64,000 nucleotides of DNA from contig NZ_ATZA01000032.1 of NCBI RefSeq assembly GCF_000427965.1, positions 1 to 64,000 of the forward strand, read 5' to 3'. The translations under genes and the position numbers were made by a program. Every line of letters starts with the position of its first letter. Positions within the stretch are counted from its first letter, which is position 1. This document shows positions 20,266 to 29,393 of the stretch, in pieces. The DNA is from Olivibacter sitiensis DSM 17696 (GTDB lineage Bacteria > Bacteroidota > Bacteroidia > Sphingobacteriales > Sphingobacteriaceae). The notes under the pieces were generated by a model. The model worked only from the letters and a program-made list of their open reading frames with translations, was not told where the DNA came from and ran no database searches.

Positions 20266-20606
20266 TTTAAGGGACTATTTTTTACAGATGCTAATGCGCA
20301 TCGGAGTATGTTGCGGTGCAGTGGCAACCTAGACATTGCATTCGCATCGTTGTCTAAAAACGAGTAATTTTGGACTAAGGAAACAAAGCTTTGTCCGTTA
20401 TCCCTAAGCTTGACAAAGGTTCACACTCGCAATACTTTAAAAATATTCATAAAAATTGTTAGAATCCGTCCAAGTCCCTTCAAATCCGTTGACTACTCGG
20501 TGTTCAGTCAGCTTTCCTTTAGCATTCATAGTACTGCTACCTTATTATTAGCGATAGGCAAGGGAGCCGGTAGGGATGGAATGTTAACTATGAGAAGCCA
20601 AATTTA
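20266..20606. other. Long intergenic region before folP
   Basis: Part of the 483-nt divergent gap between the DUF1599 and folP genes. It contains a 12-bp palindrome ACAAAGCTTTGT at 20383-20394. A hairpin AAGCCAAAT-TT-ATTTGGCTT at 20595-20614 is followed by a T-rich stretch. It also has a G-rich stretch at 20555-20580 that could fold with flanking pyrimidines. A 70-codon frame at 20410-20622 is not protein-like. I recognise no known RNA family, but a small transcript ending at the 20595-20614 hairpin is possible. Confidence 0.35.
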
Positions 20607-20638
20607 TTTGGCTTTGTTGTGACATTGTTACAACTTTG
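20607..20638 (+). promoter_or_regulatory. Probable folP promoter
   Basis: TTTG (20607-20610), a 20-nt spacer and CAACTTTG (20631-20638, one mismatch to TAnnTTTG), 42 nt before the folP ATG. The -33 element lies in the descending arm of a hairpin. Confidence 0.4.
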
Positions 20639-20680
20639 TGCTATGGAAAGCAAAAAGGTAGTACGTAACACATAGTACTT

Positions 20681-21550
20681 ATGTTAGAAGAACAAACGCT
20701 GATACGTACGGGGAAGAACCTGATGGACCTATCGAGGCCCAGGGTAATGGGCATACTCAACCTCACGCCCGATTCCTTCTATGACGGTGGACAGTATCTG
20801 GATACCGGGCATGCCCTGGAGCATGCAGAACAGCTGTTGGCAGCAGGTGCAGACATACTGGATCTGGGTGGCTATTCCTCCAGGCCGGGTGCCGCCGATG
20901 TATCGGAGGGAGAGGAGATAGATCGTTTACTGCCTATGGTGGAGCTATTGGTTAAAAAGTACCCGCAAGCTGTCCTGTCCATTGATACCTTTCGGGCAAG
21001 CGTAGCTGAGGCCTGCCTTCGTGCCGGTGCGCATATGATTAACGACATTGGTGGCGGCAATCTGGACGATAACCTATTTGATACGGTAGCCAAGTACCGC
21101 GTGCCCTATGTCTTGATGCACAGCCGGGGAACGCCAAACACGATGCAACGACTCACCCAATACGATGATCTGGTCATCGACATGATCCGTGAACTGCTGC
21201 CCAAGATAGCGCGTCTACGCGAGCTGGGCTTGCGTGATATCATCGTCGATCCGGGCTTTGGCTTCGCCAAGACCTTGGATCAGAATTACGAGTTATTGGC
21301 CAGAATGGACGAATTAAAGGTGCTGGGGTTGCCTATTCTCGGGGCCTTGTCGAGAAAATCGATGGTTTATAAATTACTGAACAATACTGCGGCGGAGGCA
21401 TTAACGGGGACTACGGTACTCCATACCTTGTTGTTGGAAAAAGGGGTCAACATAATCCGTGTACATGACGTGAAGGAGGCCGTGGAGGCGATTAAGGTAT
21501 GGGAGAAATATAAGTCTAAAGCTCAAAGACTAGAGACTAAAGCATCCTAG
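20681..21550 (+). CDS. folP: Dihydropteroate synthase
   Basis: A 289-residue TIM-barrel enzyme. It condenses hydroxymethyl-dihydropterin pyrophosphate with p-aminobenzoate, the sulfonamide target of folate synthesis. Motifs: RPRVMGILNLTPDSFYDGG (pyrophosphate loop), ADILDLGGYSSRPGA, SIDTFRASVAEACLRAGAHMINDIGGG, LMHSRGTPNTMQ, IIVDPGFGFAKTLDQNYELLARM and GALSRKSMVYKLL. The C-terminal IRVHDVKEAVEAIKVWEKY ends the family core. The remaining residues KSKAQRLETKAS are encoded by a degenerate repeat (see 21513-21612), so the tail is probably an accidental extension. It pairs functionally with folB at 6884. Confidence 0.95.
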   Translation: MLEEQTLIRTGKNLMDLSRPRVMGILNLTPDSFYDGGQYLDTGHALEHAEQLLAAGADILDLGGYSSRPGAADVSEGEEIDRLLPMVELLVKKYPQAVLSIDTFRASVAEACLRAGAHMINDIGGGNLDDNLFDTVAKYRVPYVLMHSRGTPNTMQRLTQYDDLVIDMIRELLPKIARLRELGLRDIIVDPGFGFAKTLDQNYELLARMDELKVLGLPILGALSRKSMVYKLLNNTAAEALTGTTVLHTLLLEKGVNIIRVHDVKEAVEAIKVWEKYKSKAQRLETKAS

Positions 21551-21612
21551 CAAACTGACAATCAGCCTTGATACTTATGTCTTGATACTTGATACTTAAA
21601 TCTTGATACTAT
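21513..21612. repeat. Slipped short-phrase repeats spanning the folP 3-prime end and gap
   Basis: First array: imperfect units of GTCTAAAG, CTCAAAG, ACTAGAG and ACTAAAG (21513-21544), lying inside the folP frame. Second array: CTTGATACTTATGT, CTTGATACTTGATACTTAAAT and CTTGATACT (21562-21610), just before the next start codon at 21618. The second array resembles, in reverse complement, the patch at 55612-55650. Confidence 0.6.
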
Positions 21613-21617
21613 TAAAA

Positions 21618-22643
21618 ATGAAAAGAACACATAATTTATTCACGGCCCTGCTCATGCAGGTGATTTGCGTTGCTGGTCTCCATGCACAGCAACTGGAAAA
21701 GCTGCACGAAGGAAACCAGGTCAGCATCAGGGGTATGGCGCTGCCAAATGATTCGGTCGCCTGGGTGAGCGGAAGCAAAGGCAGCGTAGCCTTGAGCGTC
21801 GACAGTGGCAAGACATGGCAATGGCAGACGATTGAGGGGGACGAAAAATTGGATTTCAGGTCTATAGCTGCCTTCTCTGACAGCGTGGCCGTGGTAGTGA
21901 GTGCGGGAAGTCCGGCGGTGATACTCCGCACTGTTGACAGGGGAGCGAGCTGGACAAAGGTGTACGAAGACGATCGTGATTCCATTTTCTTTGACGGCAT
22001 ATCTTTCTGGGATGATAGCACGGGCTTGGCATTTGGCGATCCCATTGGTGGTTTGATGCAGCTGCTGACCACATCGGATGGCGGCCAAACTTGGAGCAAC
22101 ATCAGTGAAGAGGCGGCCGTGAAACTGCTGAAAGGAGAGGCTGGATTTGCCGCTAGCGGCACGGGTATCAGAACACTGGGAGATGGTTCGGTATGGATCG
22201 GTACGGGTGGGAGCAAGGCGCGGCTTTGGTACAGCTATAATTACGGACGATCTTGGACACCTTATAATGTACCTATTGAGCAGGGGGGCAATAGTCAGGG
22301 GATTTTTTCCATAGCCGTTACTACCGATAAAAAAGTCATTGCGGTAGGCGGAGATTATGTCAACGACAGAAACAATAACAATGTAATTCAGCTTTCTGCC
22401 AATGGTTCTGTTTGGAAAGCCCCACGAAGCAGGCTTTCTGGCTACAAATCTGGCGTGGAAGTGATTGGCGAGACGCAACAAGTAATTGCTACTGGCACTT
22501 CAGGTACAGATTTTTCGACAGATGATGGCGAGACCTGGAAAAATATTTCCGATATCAGCCTTAATGTGGTGCGTTCTTCTCCCAGTGGAAATTTGGTGTT
22601 GCTCGCTGGAGGAGATGGAAAGGTATATCGTTTAATCTTTTAA
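21618..22643 (+). CDS. Exported YCF48/BNR-repeat beta-propeller protein
   Basis: A 341-residue protein with a signal peptide (MKRTHNLFTALLMQVICVAGLHAQ). It has repeated units of the type AWVSGSKGSVALSVDSGKTW, VILRTVDRGASWTKV, LTTSDGGQTWSN and STDDGETWKNIS. These (S/T)xDxGxTW Asp-box signatures mark YCF48/sortilin-like beta-propellers, with about six blades visible. Members in Bacteroidota are exported, and YCF48 in phototrophs helps assemble photosystem II, which is irrelevant here. The start is taken at 21618, because the five upstream codons belong to the repeat patch. It follows folP by 67 nt and precedes the five-gene cluster. Confidence 0.82.
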   Translation: MKRTHNLFTALLMQVICVAGLHAQQLEKLHEGNQVSIRGMALPNDSVAWVSGSKGSVALSVDSGKTWQWQTIEGDEKLDFRSIAAFSDSVAVVVSAGSPAVILRTVDRGASWTKVYEDDRDSIFFDGISFWDDSTGLAFGDPIGGLMQLLTTSDGGQTWSNISEEAAVKLLKGEAGFAASGTGIRTLGDGSVWIGTGGSKARLWYSYNYGRSWTPYNVPIEQGGNSQGIFSIAVTTDKKVIAVGGDYVNDRNNNNVIQLSANGSVWKAPRSRLSGYKSGVEVIGETQQVIATGTSGTDFSTDDGETWKNISDISLNVVRSSPSGNLVLLAGGDGKVYRLIF

Positions 22644-22730
22644 TTCCCTGTTTTCAGCTATAGGGGCTATTTCATATTTTTTTCAATTTTGCAAGGTTAC
22701 ATAGGGGAAGTGTCTATAAAATCGTTGCAT

Positions 22731-24218
22731 GTGAGGAAATTTGCGTTCATTCTTTTGCTTTGTTGTTGCCGGTACGGCGCCGTATTTTCTCAATACAGTG
22801 TGCGTACCGTGCCCAATCCCAAGCAATATGGTCAATCGCAATATGTAAGCAATCCCGATAGGGTATTATCCAGTTGGGCTGTCGATTCGCTCAACCGCTT
22901 GGCCCGGGAAGTGGAGGAAAAGAGCGGGGTGGAAATCGCGGTGGTTGCCGTAGACGATTACGTGGGTTCGGACGACTTCGAGTTTGCCTTGGAGCTGTAT
23001 AACTATTGGGGCATTGGCCGTATGGAAAACAATGCGGGCTTGCTGCTTTTCATTGCCAGGGATAAGCGGGCCTATCGCTTCATTACGGGCTATGGGCTGG
23101 AATCCGTTTTGCCAGATGCGTTGCTGAAACAACTGGGCGAGCAGGGCTTGGTACCCCATTTTCGGAAAGGCAAATATGATGAAGGCACAGTAGCGGTCAT
23201 GAAGGCCGTTCAACACGCCTTGACCAGCGAGAGCGGACGGGCAGAACTGCATGGGGATTTGTCCAGAAAGGAAAGCCTATGGCACCGATATGGTGACCCG
23301 CTATTGAACAGCGCTTTTTGGTTGCTTTTGTACATCATGGCGTGGAGACGGGCCGACAGTGCCATAGACAAAGCGATGTACCGCAAGAAGAAGAGAAAGT
23401 CGAGAAAGCGAGGGATTGACTATTATCCGCTCATGGTAGCTGGCATGCTCTTGTTGGTTATGCTTTTCCTTTCTATGTTTGTCATGCTGCTGTTTTCCCA
23501 GCATCCATTGACGCTCTTTCGCCTAGATTATTTTCCATATTACATCATCGTATTGGGTACCATAGCCTTGAATGTCAAGTATGGGGACGGTGTGCGGGTC
23601 ATCGAACAGCTGTATAAGGATGAGGAAAATAAAAAACGGGAATTATCGGCATTTAATAAAAGTATGCTATTCTCCATTGTGTTATCGCCATTGGTACTCA
23701 TAAAGGTACTGAAGCAATGGAAGTATTGGAAAAAGCAAAGGGTCAGATTTATTGCTCCCGATGCGCAGGGAACGTGGAAACGCTTGAACAGGGACGAGCT
23801 AACCAAACTCTCGCTGTATCTGGACAAAGGGCAACAGGAGGAGGAACGACTGGGATCCAAGAGTTACGAACTATGGCGAGATACCGATTCGGAAAACACA
23901 AAAGCGGTGGCTTGGACAGGAAGCAAAGCCCACCTGTTCAGCACTTGTCCTGCATGCCATTACGAAACCTTAAGTGCGCCGCATGTCAAAACCCTGAAAG
24001 CAGCTACTTTCAAAAACACGGGAAAGGGGCAGGAGTTGCAAAAGTGCGCATTCTGCAAGCATGAAGTGCTATTGGGAATGGTTGTTTTGCCCGTGAAAGT
24101 ACGGGATTCCGGTTCCGCATCTGGAGGCGGTTATTCTGGAAGTAGCAGTAGCGGTTCAAGCGGTGGCAGTTGGGGCGGTGGCAGCAGCGGTGGTGGCGGT
24201 GCGGGGGGAAACTGGTAA
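22731..24218 (+). CDS. TPM-domain (YgcG-like) membrane protein with zinc-ribbon and Gly/Ser tail
   Basis: A 495-residue protein. I place the start at the GTG at 22731, which begins a signal peptide (VRKFAFILLLCCCRYGAVFSQ). The longer TTG start at 22689 falls within a promoter-like CAATTTTG. The TPM domain spans about 35-165, with LNRLAREVEEKSGVEIAVV, NNAGLLLFIARDKRAYRFITGYGLE and PDALLKQLGEQGLVPHFRKG. Hydrophobic segments lie near 190, 230-256 and 265-282. Cys pairs CPAC (about 405) and CAFC (about 438) form a likely zinc ribbon. The C-terminus is almost purely Gly and Ser, ending GAGGNW. TPM domains are reported as acid phosphatase-like or as assembly factors. First gene of a five-gene cluster. 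Confidence 0.85.
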   Translation: MRKFAFILLLCCCRYGAVFSQYSVRTVPNPKQYGQSQYVSNPDRVLSSWAVDSLNRLAREVEEKSGVEIAVVAVDDYVGSDDFEFALELYNYWGIGRMENNAGLLLFIARDKRAYRFITGYGLESVLPDALLKQLGEQGLVPHFRKGKYDEGTVAVMKAVQHALTSESGRAELHGDLSRKESLWHRYGDPLLNSAFWLLLYIMAWRRADSAIDKAMYRKKKRKSRKRGIDYYPLMVAGMLLLVMLFLSMFVMLLFSQHPLTLFRLDYFPYYIIVLGTIALNVKYGDGVRVIEQLYKDEENKKRELSAFNKSMLFSIVLSPLVLIKVLKQWKYWKKQRVRFIAPDAQGTWKRLNRDELTKLSLYLDKGQQEEERLGSKSYELWRDTDSENTKAVAWTGSKAHLFSTCPACHYETLSAPHVKTLKAATFKNTGKGQELQKCAFCKHEVLLGMVVLPVKVRDSGSASGGGYSGSSSSGSSGGSWGGGSSGGGGAGGNW

Positions 24219-24225
24219 TAGCACT

Positions 24226-26409
24226 ATGGAAAGACGTCCTATTCAACTGGAATTGAAATCGCTGAAAGCGAGATTATGGGCCTTTTATTGGGCACTTACC
24301 CTTTTTATGGCCTTGCCTTGGCTGCTGATCTGCTGGTTGTTGTCATGGCCTTGGTCTATCTGTTTGTGGGCATGGGGCATTTTTGCGCTGAGGGCATTCG
24401 TAAGGCATAGATGGGCCCTGTACAGGTTGCGGAAAGATTTTCGGTATGGCGTTTCCATGCGGCAACGGGCACGCATAGTGCGCGCAGATCTCGTACAGCA
24501 ACGACGGTGGTGGGGCAGGCGAGTGAAACAGGTAGCGGTCTTTTTGGAGAAAACTTTGGACGGTTCCAAGGACGAGAGAGACCACTTTGTCTTATGGGAA
24601 AACAGGGATAAGCCTTTTCCAAAGCAGGATAAGTCGCTGCGATACCGTTACCGCGAGCTGGTCAGTACCGTTTTGGAGATAGACTACCTGCCGCATAGCG
24701 GTATCATCATATCGTATCGCATCTTGGATGAAAAAGACAATGAACTGGAGTACATGGGAGACCTGAAGCTATATGTGAGGCAAAGGGACATTACGCTTTT
24801 TAAGGCAGAGGCAAGGAGCATGATCTTACCGACGGAAAAGATAGACTTTATTACCTTTGAAAGAAAGCGCAAGGGTGCCCATTATACATTGACCTTAAGC
24901 TCGGAAAGTGTGCCGGATATCTTGCCCGTTCCGTCCCTGATACCTCGATTTCATGAGCTGGAGCAATGGATGAAAGACTTGTCCGCCTTTGACTGGCATG
25001 CCTATGAACTGGCCAAGGAGGATGAAGACATCCGTGAGCCCTTTATCCTTTGGGAGCGCGAGTTTAAGGTGGGAATACCGATTGGGTCGCCTTTTTCGGG
25101 TATGCGCGTCACGCATTCGGGTGGACGGTTTGTGGTGACCTGTTCCAATGGATATAGCGAGTCCATTGATGAAAGCGCCATAGAGATGGTTACCATAAAG
25201 AGTTATTCGACAGTGAAACCCAATACGGACTTCGATATTAATCTGGCTGGATTTGCTCGCTCCAGCGTAAACGTAAAATCGCATGCCGAAGGTTTTTCCG
25301 ATGTACTGAACTGGCTCTGTGCATTGCCCCGTTTTGATAGGATAGGATTTGAGCGCCTGACCCGTGAGGTAGGGGAGCAGCCAGCGATTGTCTGGAAAAA
25401 AGAACCCACAGCAGAGGCTGCCATAATCCCCCAGACCGAAGAGAACGGCATGGACATGGGGCAACTGGAAAAGGGGATCTTACTGGAGGATAGCAATCTG
25501 TTTATCGCCTGGTCAAACTTTTCTTACCTGGAAAAGATAAAACAAGTGAGGCGTGAGCAGGTAAACCTACCCAATACCAACTACAGGCAGTACAGGTACA
25601 CCATCAAAGCTCCAGTGGTGTTGAATGGCATTCAATTAAAGGAACTGACTTTTCTCTCCCCCGCTTGGCAGATAGGCAAAGGGTTTAATAGGGCCTGGCC
25701 CATGGTCAATGCCAGTGCGAACATTTCTTTGGGCAATGGCGGCGAGCGGGATTATCGGCTATTGAAACAGCACTTGACAGCGGGCCTTGGTGCTCCGAAG
25801 ACAAATGAAAGCCAAGACTTTTTGGAATCCCAATGGAGTGGCAGGACAAGCTTGTCCATACGTGCCTGGAAACCTAATAATATCGCTCAATTTTATGACT
25901 ATTGTGGCCTTTACCTGGACTATGATCCGGATGTTTCTGCTTTTTTCAGGGATAGCTATGTGGATTCGTTCATTCTGGACGACGCCATCAGCTATCAGGT
26001 TTTCTCGGGCTCATTGCAAGTGAAAGCCGATTACCTGACCAATATCGCCACTAGGCTGATGCCGGAAGCTTTGTCCGCCCTGTTGTCGGATGATGGACAG
26101 TTCCTCGTCTGGTTGGACAGTGAGCATAGCTTAATAGGTATCGGCAATCGTCACTTTGCGCATATCATGCCCCTGTCGCGCATTGGCGAGTGGGTTTTTG
26201 TGGGATATTATTGGCGGGATGCACCAAGAGACCTGAGCCTGTATTTTCAAAAAGGAAGTGACACACAGCCGACGATCTCTACCGGACAGGACAATTTTAT
26301 TGGAGATTTTAAAATGGCGGATGAAGGGAGATGGGCCAGTTTGTTGGAAGAAATAGAGAACTTTGTTTCTTTTCCCTGCCGATTTATAGAAGATAGGCAG
26401 TATTATTAA
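24226..26409 (+). CDS. Large membrane-anchored protein of unknown function
   Basis: A 727-residue protein, ATG at 24226, 7 nt after the TPM gene stop. The first 60 residues hold two hydrophobic segments rich in Trp (LTLFMALPWLLICWLLSWPW, then CLWAWGIFALRAF). The rest (about 90-727) is soluble. I see two consecutive units of similar layout. Each has strands, then an amphipathic helix closing with a Trp and the motif FD: ELEQWMKDLSAFD near 260 and SDVLNWLCALPRFD near 365. This suggests tandem PH-like domains. The C-terminal 230 residues contain further strand-rich units. I do not recognise the family. The context, between a TPM protein and a kinase-regulator pair, suggests an envelope role. Confidence 0.8.
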   Translation: MERRPIQLELKSLKARLWAFYWALTLFMALPWLLICWLLSWPWSICLWAWGIFALRAFVRHRWALYRLRKDFRYGVSMRQRARIVRADLVQQRRWWGRRVKQVAVFLEKTLDGSKDERDHFVLWENRDKPFPKQDKSLRYRYRELVSTVLEIDYLPHSGIIISYRILDEKDNELEYMGDLKLYVRQRDITLFKAEARSMILPTEKIDFITFERKRKGAHYTLTLSSESVPDILPVPSLIPRFHELEQWMKDLSAFDWHAYELAKEDEDIREPFILWEREFKVGIPIGSPFSGMRVTHSGGRFVVTCSNGYSESIDESAIEMVTIKSYSTVKPNTDFDINLAGFARSSVNVKSHAEGFSDVLNWLCALPRFDRIGFERLTREVGEQPAIVWKKEPTAEAAIIPQTEENGMDMGQLEKGILLEDSNLFIAWSNFSYLEKIKQVRREQVNLPNTNYRQYRYTIKAPVVLNGIQLKELTFLSPAWQIGKGFNRAWPMVNASANISLGNGGERDYRLLKQHLTAGLGAPKTNESQDFLESQWSGRTSLSIRAWKPNNIAQFYDYCGLYLDYDPDVSAFFRDSYVDSFILDDAISYQVFSGSLQVKADYLTNIATRLMPEALSALLSDDGQFLVWLDSEHSLIGIGNRHFAHIMPLSRIGEWVFVGYYWRDAPRDLSLYFQKGSDTQPTISTGQDNFIGDFKMADEGRWASLLEEIENFVSFPCRFIEDRQYY

Positions 26410-26445
26410 AACAGGTTTGCAACAACAAATAGAAATTAAGCTAAA

Positions 26446-27150
26446 ATGAAAATAGGGGGTCAAAGGAAACTTTTCAGTGTTTTGATGCTCATCAGTGGGT
26501 GTCTATTTATCAAAGGACCCGCCATGGCGCAAGATTCCTTGGAAGTTTGGAAAGTGGATTTTAAATATATCGAAAAGGACAGCGTTTCGGGTTCCGATTT
26601 CGCTTATGCTGTATTTGCGGATTATGGACTAGTAAGCTTATACTACCGCGACGGAGCCTTTAAATGGGTATATACGGATTCGCTCTATGAGCTAGGCAAT
26701 GCAAAGGGAAAAATACATTACATGGTTAATGGTACGCGTGCAGAAGAGCTTTTATGGCCTAGCGGCGTGATGCCGGACAACTGGATGATGCAGGATAGCT
26801 TTTTCTATCTGTGGCCCAAGGACTATAAAGGCCAGTGGCTGAACAAATCGGGCGAGGTAGCCGGACTGACCATTTATCCCAAGATTTTCTCTTCCAGCCA
26901 TTTGGTGGATGAGCAGGTTTTGGTTTATTTTACGGATGATTTGCCGGAAGCGGCATGGAAACCCTATTCTTTTTTACATCACGAAGGACACGGTATACTG
27001 GGTATATTTCTTACCGATGGGCAAGGGGAAATACGGAAGGGTATTGAGGCCACTGGGGTTTCCAAGGTAAAAGTTGGTGCCGATTTTTTTCTATTGCCAG
27101 AGTCGCTCCATATAGTGGAAATAATAAAGCCGCCCAAATTGAATGAATAA
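26446..27150 (+). CDS. Secreted protein of unknown function
   Basis: A 234-residue protein with a signal peptide (ending GPAMAQ) and no other hydrophobic helix. The mature part is strand-rich and unusually high in Trp and Tyr, for example FKWVYTDSLYEL, FYLWPKDYKGQW. It ends HIVEIIKPPKLNE. No family is recognised. Its stop codon overlaps the kinase start (TAATG, 1-nt overlap), which implies translational coupling with the sensor. A soluble periplasmic partner or ligand-binding protein for that sensor is an inference from position only. Confidence 0.75.
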   Translation: MKIGGQRKLFSVLMLISGCLFIKGPAMAQDSLEVWKVDFKYIEKDSVSGSDFAYAVFADYGLVSLYYRDGAFKWVYTDSLYELGNAKGKIHYMVNGTRAEELLWPSGVMPDNWMMQDSFFYLWPKDYKGQWLNKSGEVAGLTIYPKIFSSSHLVDEQVLVYFTDDLPEAAWKPYSFLHHEGHGILGIFLTDGQGEIRKGIEATGVSKVKVGADFFLLPESLHIVEIIKPPKLNE

Positions 27151-29393
27151 TGATAGAAAGATATAGGAATTTATTGTTAGTATGCGTATTATACAGCCTG
27201 TTTGTGCTGTTGCCATTCTTGGCGTCGGCACAGGGAAGTTTAGACTCCTTGGCTCATCTATATGCATCAAAGAACATAACAAAGGAAGAGAAATGGTTGT
27301 TGGCTGGAAAGTATAGCACAGCACTGTTCTTCAACCAGCAGGAAGGTGAGGGGATGCAGCTGCTGGCACAAAATATAGCCCTGTGCAGGAAGGCCAAAGA
27401 CGGCCGCTATGCCGCATACCTATATGCTATTCAAGCGATGAACTACAAGATTCTGGATGAGGATGACTTGTCACAAAACGCGCTTGATAGTGCCTTATAC
27501 TACAAGCAATACACGACAGACAACCGAATACGCGGTTATGTGAGTTATTGTGAAGGTTGGCTTAAGTATAGGGATAATAAGCCTGTGGAGGCCGTTAATA
27601 GTTTTGTGGAAGCACTGAAAACGCTGGACCTGGCAAAAACTAACGACTATAAATCGGCCATATACAAAGAACTCTATAGCATATATGCCGAATGGGGCGA
27701 CTATGGCCTACAGAAAAAATATGCGGAGCTTACCTTGGATCTGGCTCAATCCATCAAGGATATTTCCCTCGCTTTTGATGCCAACCGGATGTTGGGAGGG
27801 GTATATGAAAACCTATATCGGGAAAAAGAGGGAGAAGTAGCTCTTCGCGACTCGGCACATTACTACTACCAAAGGGCTATATCCATTTATGAGGCTAACG
27901 AGGGGAGAATGCTCGTGCCATCCAATTTGCCACATGTGGCACTCAATCTCGCCAATTTATTCATGGAATTTTATCCGGAAAGCTCCAAGCCAGAGGCCAT
28001 AAAATATGCCCATATGGCTATAGAATTGGGAAAAAAGACACATCAGTATACTTTTGTGGCTTCCGCATATGGCATCCTCTCCGAATATGAAATGCAAGAT
28101 GGCAATATTGAAGGGACAAAACGCTATTTATTGCAAGCTATGAACGAGATTATGCAGGACTCTATGGCAGATAGGATTATCCTTTCACGTATTTATCAAG
28201 GTTTGGCCAATGTCTATGAACAGGAAGGCGACACTGAACAGTCCCTGCATTACTACAAGCAGTACCAGCAAATATACAAAGACATATATGATGCTGATAA
28301 GATGGAGATTGGCCGGAGGTTGGAAGCCCAGTTTGAGAAAGAGAAGCAAATGCAGCAGCTAGCTTACCTGAAATTGGAGGACGAGAAAAAAGAGCAACAA
28401 TTGGCTTTGATGCGTTCGGTAGCAAAGCAGAGCGAACAGCAATTGGCAAATATGGCCTTGAAAGAAGAAAACCAACGACAAGAGATTGTTATGTTCAAGC
28501 TTCAGTCCGAAAAAAATGAGCAGGCACTTTCGCTCGCACGACTGCGATCGGAACAACACGGACAGGAAAAGGCCTTGATGCGGCAAGAGATTGAAAGCAA
28601 TAAAAAGCTCAATCGCGTCTATTTTTTGTTGATGCTGGTGTTTTTGCTCATTCTCGTGTTGGTATATTATGTGTACAAGCAGCGATCGACCAGCCTTAAA
28701 CAGCAGGCCGAAGTACACTTGCTGGCCCTGCAAAAAGTGAAACAGGAGCAGGAGATTTCCAATTTGACGGCTATGCTGGAAGGTCAGGAGAAGGAGCGTG
28801 CGCGCTTGGCAAGGGATCTGCATGACGGGTTGGGAGGGCTTCTATCCGGAACTAAAATAGAGCTTTCGGAACTAGGATTGGCAAAAGAAGTTGCACCTTT
28901 TAAGTCCTTGCTGAATAGGTCGCTGGGGCATATCGACGCTGCGGTGGATGAGCTGAGAAGAGTAGCCCATAATCTCATGCCAGAATTGGTGCTGAAATAT
29001 GGCTTGAAGGAGGCTATCAAGGAGTTTTGCTCTAGGGTGAGCAAGAAAGTGAGGGTAGAAGCTCAAATCATCAATTATAAACAGCAGCTGAATGCGCATG
29101 ATGAGGTCATGGTGTACCGAATTATTCAGGAACTGGTGAATAATGGATTGAAACATGGCCGTGCAACCCATATTTTGGTACAGTACCAAGTGAGTGGCGA
29201 CCGCGCTTTCCTTACGGTGGAGGACGATGGGATTGGATTTGACCAGAATGGGCAGCAGCAAAAAGGAATGGGAGCCGGATTGCTCAATATACATTCAAGA
29301 TTACAGTATTTGCAAGGCGAGATGCATGTCGATTCACGCTTAGGTCAAGGTACAACGATAGAAATTGAATTTCCAATAAGTAAGAATATATGA
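27150..29393 (+). CDS. TPR-containing sensor histidine kinase (HisKA_3, NarL-pathway type)
   Basis: A 747-residue kinase. Signal peptide or first membrane segment at about 8-25. A periplasmic TPR array covers about 30-400. A long coiled coil of repeated QQLAxMxLKEE-like heptads covers about 395-480. One TM segment (VYFLLMLVFLLILVLVYYVYK) lies near 490-510. The HisKA_3 domain has phospho-acceptor His558 in ARDLHDGLGG. The HATPase domain has IIQELVNNGLKHG (N box), VEDDGIGF (G1) and GMGAGLLNIHSRLQYLQG (G2). It overlaps the regulator by 4 nt. Such TPR kinases in Bacteroidota sense unknown envelope signals. Confidence 0.92.
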   Translation: MIERYRNLLLVCVLYSLFVLLPFLASAQGSLDSLAHLYASKNITKEEKWLLAGKYSTALFFNQQEGEGMQLLAQNIALCRKAKDGRYAAYLYAIQAMNYKILDEDDLSQNALDSALYYKQYTTDNRIRGYVSYCEGWLKYRDNKPVEAVNSFVEALKTLDLAKTNDYKSAIYKELYSIYAEWGDYGLQKKYAELTLDLAQSIKDISLAFDANRMLGGVYENLYREKEGEVALRDSAHYYYQRAISIYEANEGRMLVPSNLPHVALNLANLFMEFYPESSKPEAIKYAHMAIELGKKTHQYTFVASAYGILSEYEMQDGNIEGTKRYLLQAMNEIMQDSMADRIILSRIYQGLANVYEQEGDTEQSLHYYKQYQQIYKDIYDADKMEIGRRLEAQFEKEKQMQQLAYLKLEDEKKEQQLALMRSVAKQSEQQLANMALKEENQRQEIVMFKLQSEKNEQALSLARLRSEQHGQEKALMRQEIESNKKLNRVYFLLMLVFLLILVLVYYVYKQRSTSLKQQAEVHLLALQKVKQEQEISNLTAMLEGQEKERARLARDLHDGLGGLLSGTKIELSELGLAKEVAPFKSLLNRSLGHIDAAVDELRRVAHNLMPELVLKYGLKEAIKEFCSRVSKKVRVEAQIINYKQQLNAHDEVMVYRIIQELVNNGLKHGRATHILVQYQVSGDRAFLTVEDDGIGFDQNGQQQKGMGAGLLNIHSRLQYLQGEMHVDSRLGQGTTIEIEFPISKNI

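Noticed and set aside
20410-20622. A 70-codon frame in the gap before folP.
   Set aside because: Composition is not protein-like, the family is unknown, and the folP promoter and a hairpin lie at its end.
27150-29393. Coiled-coil repeats of the kinase (QQLA/LKEE) as an expanding DNA repeat.
   Set aside because: The codons differ between units, so this is a protein-level heptad pattern rather than a DNA repeat.
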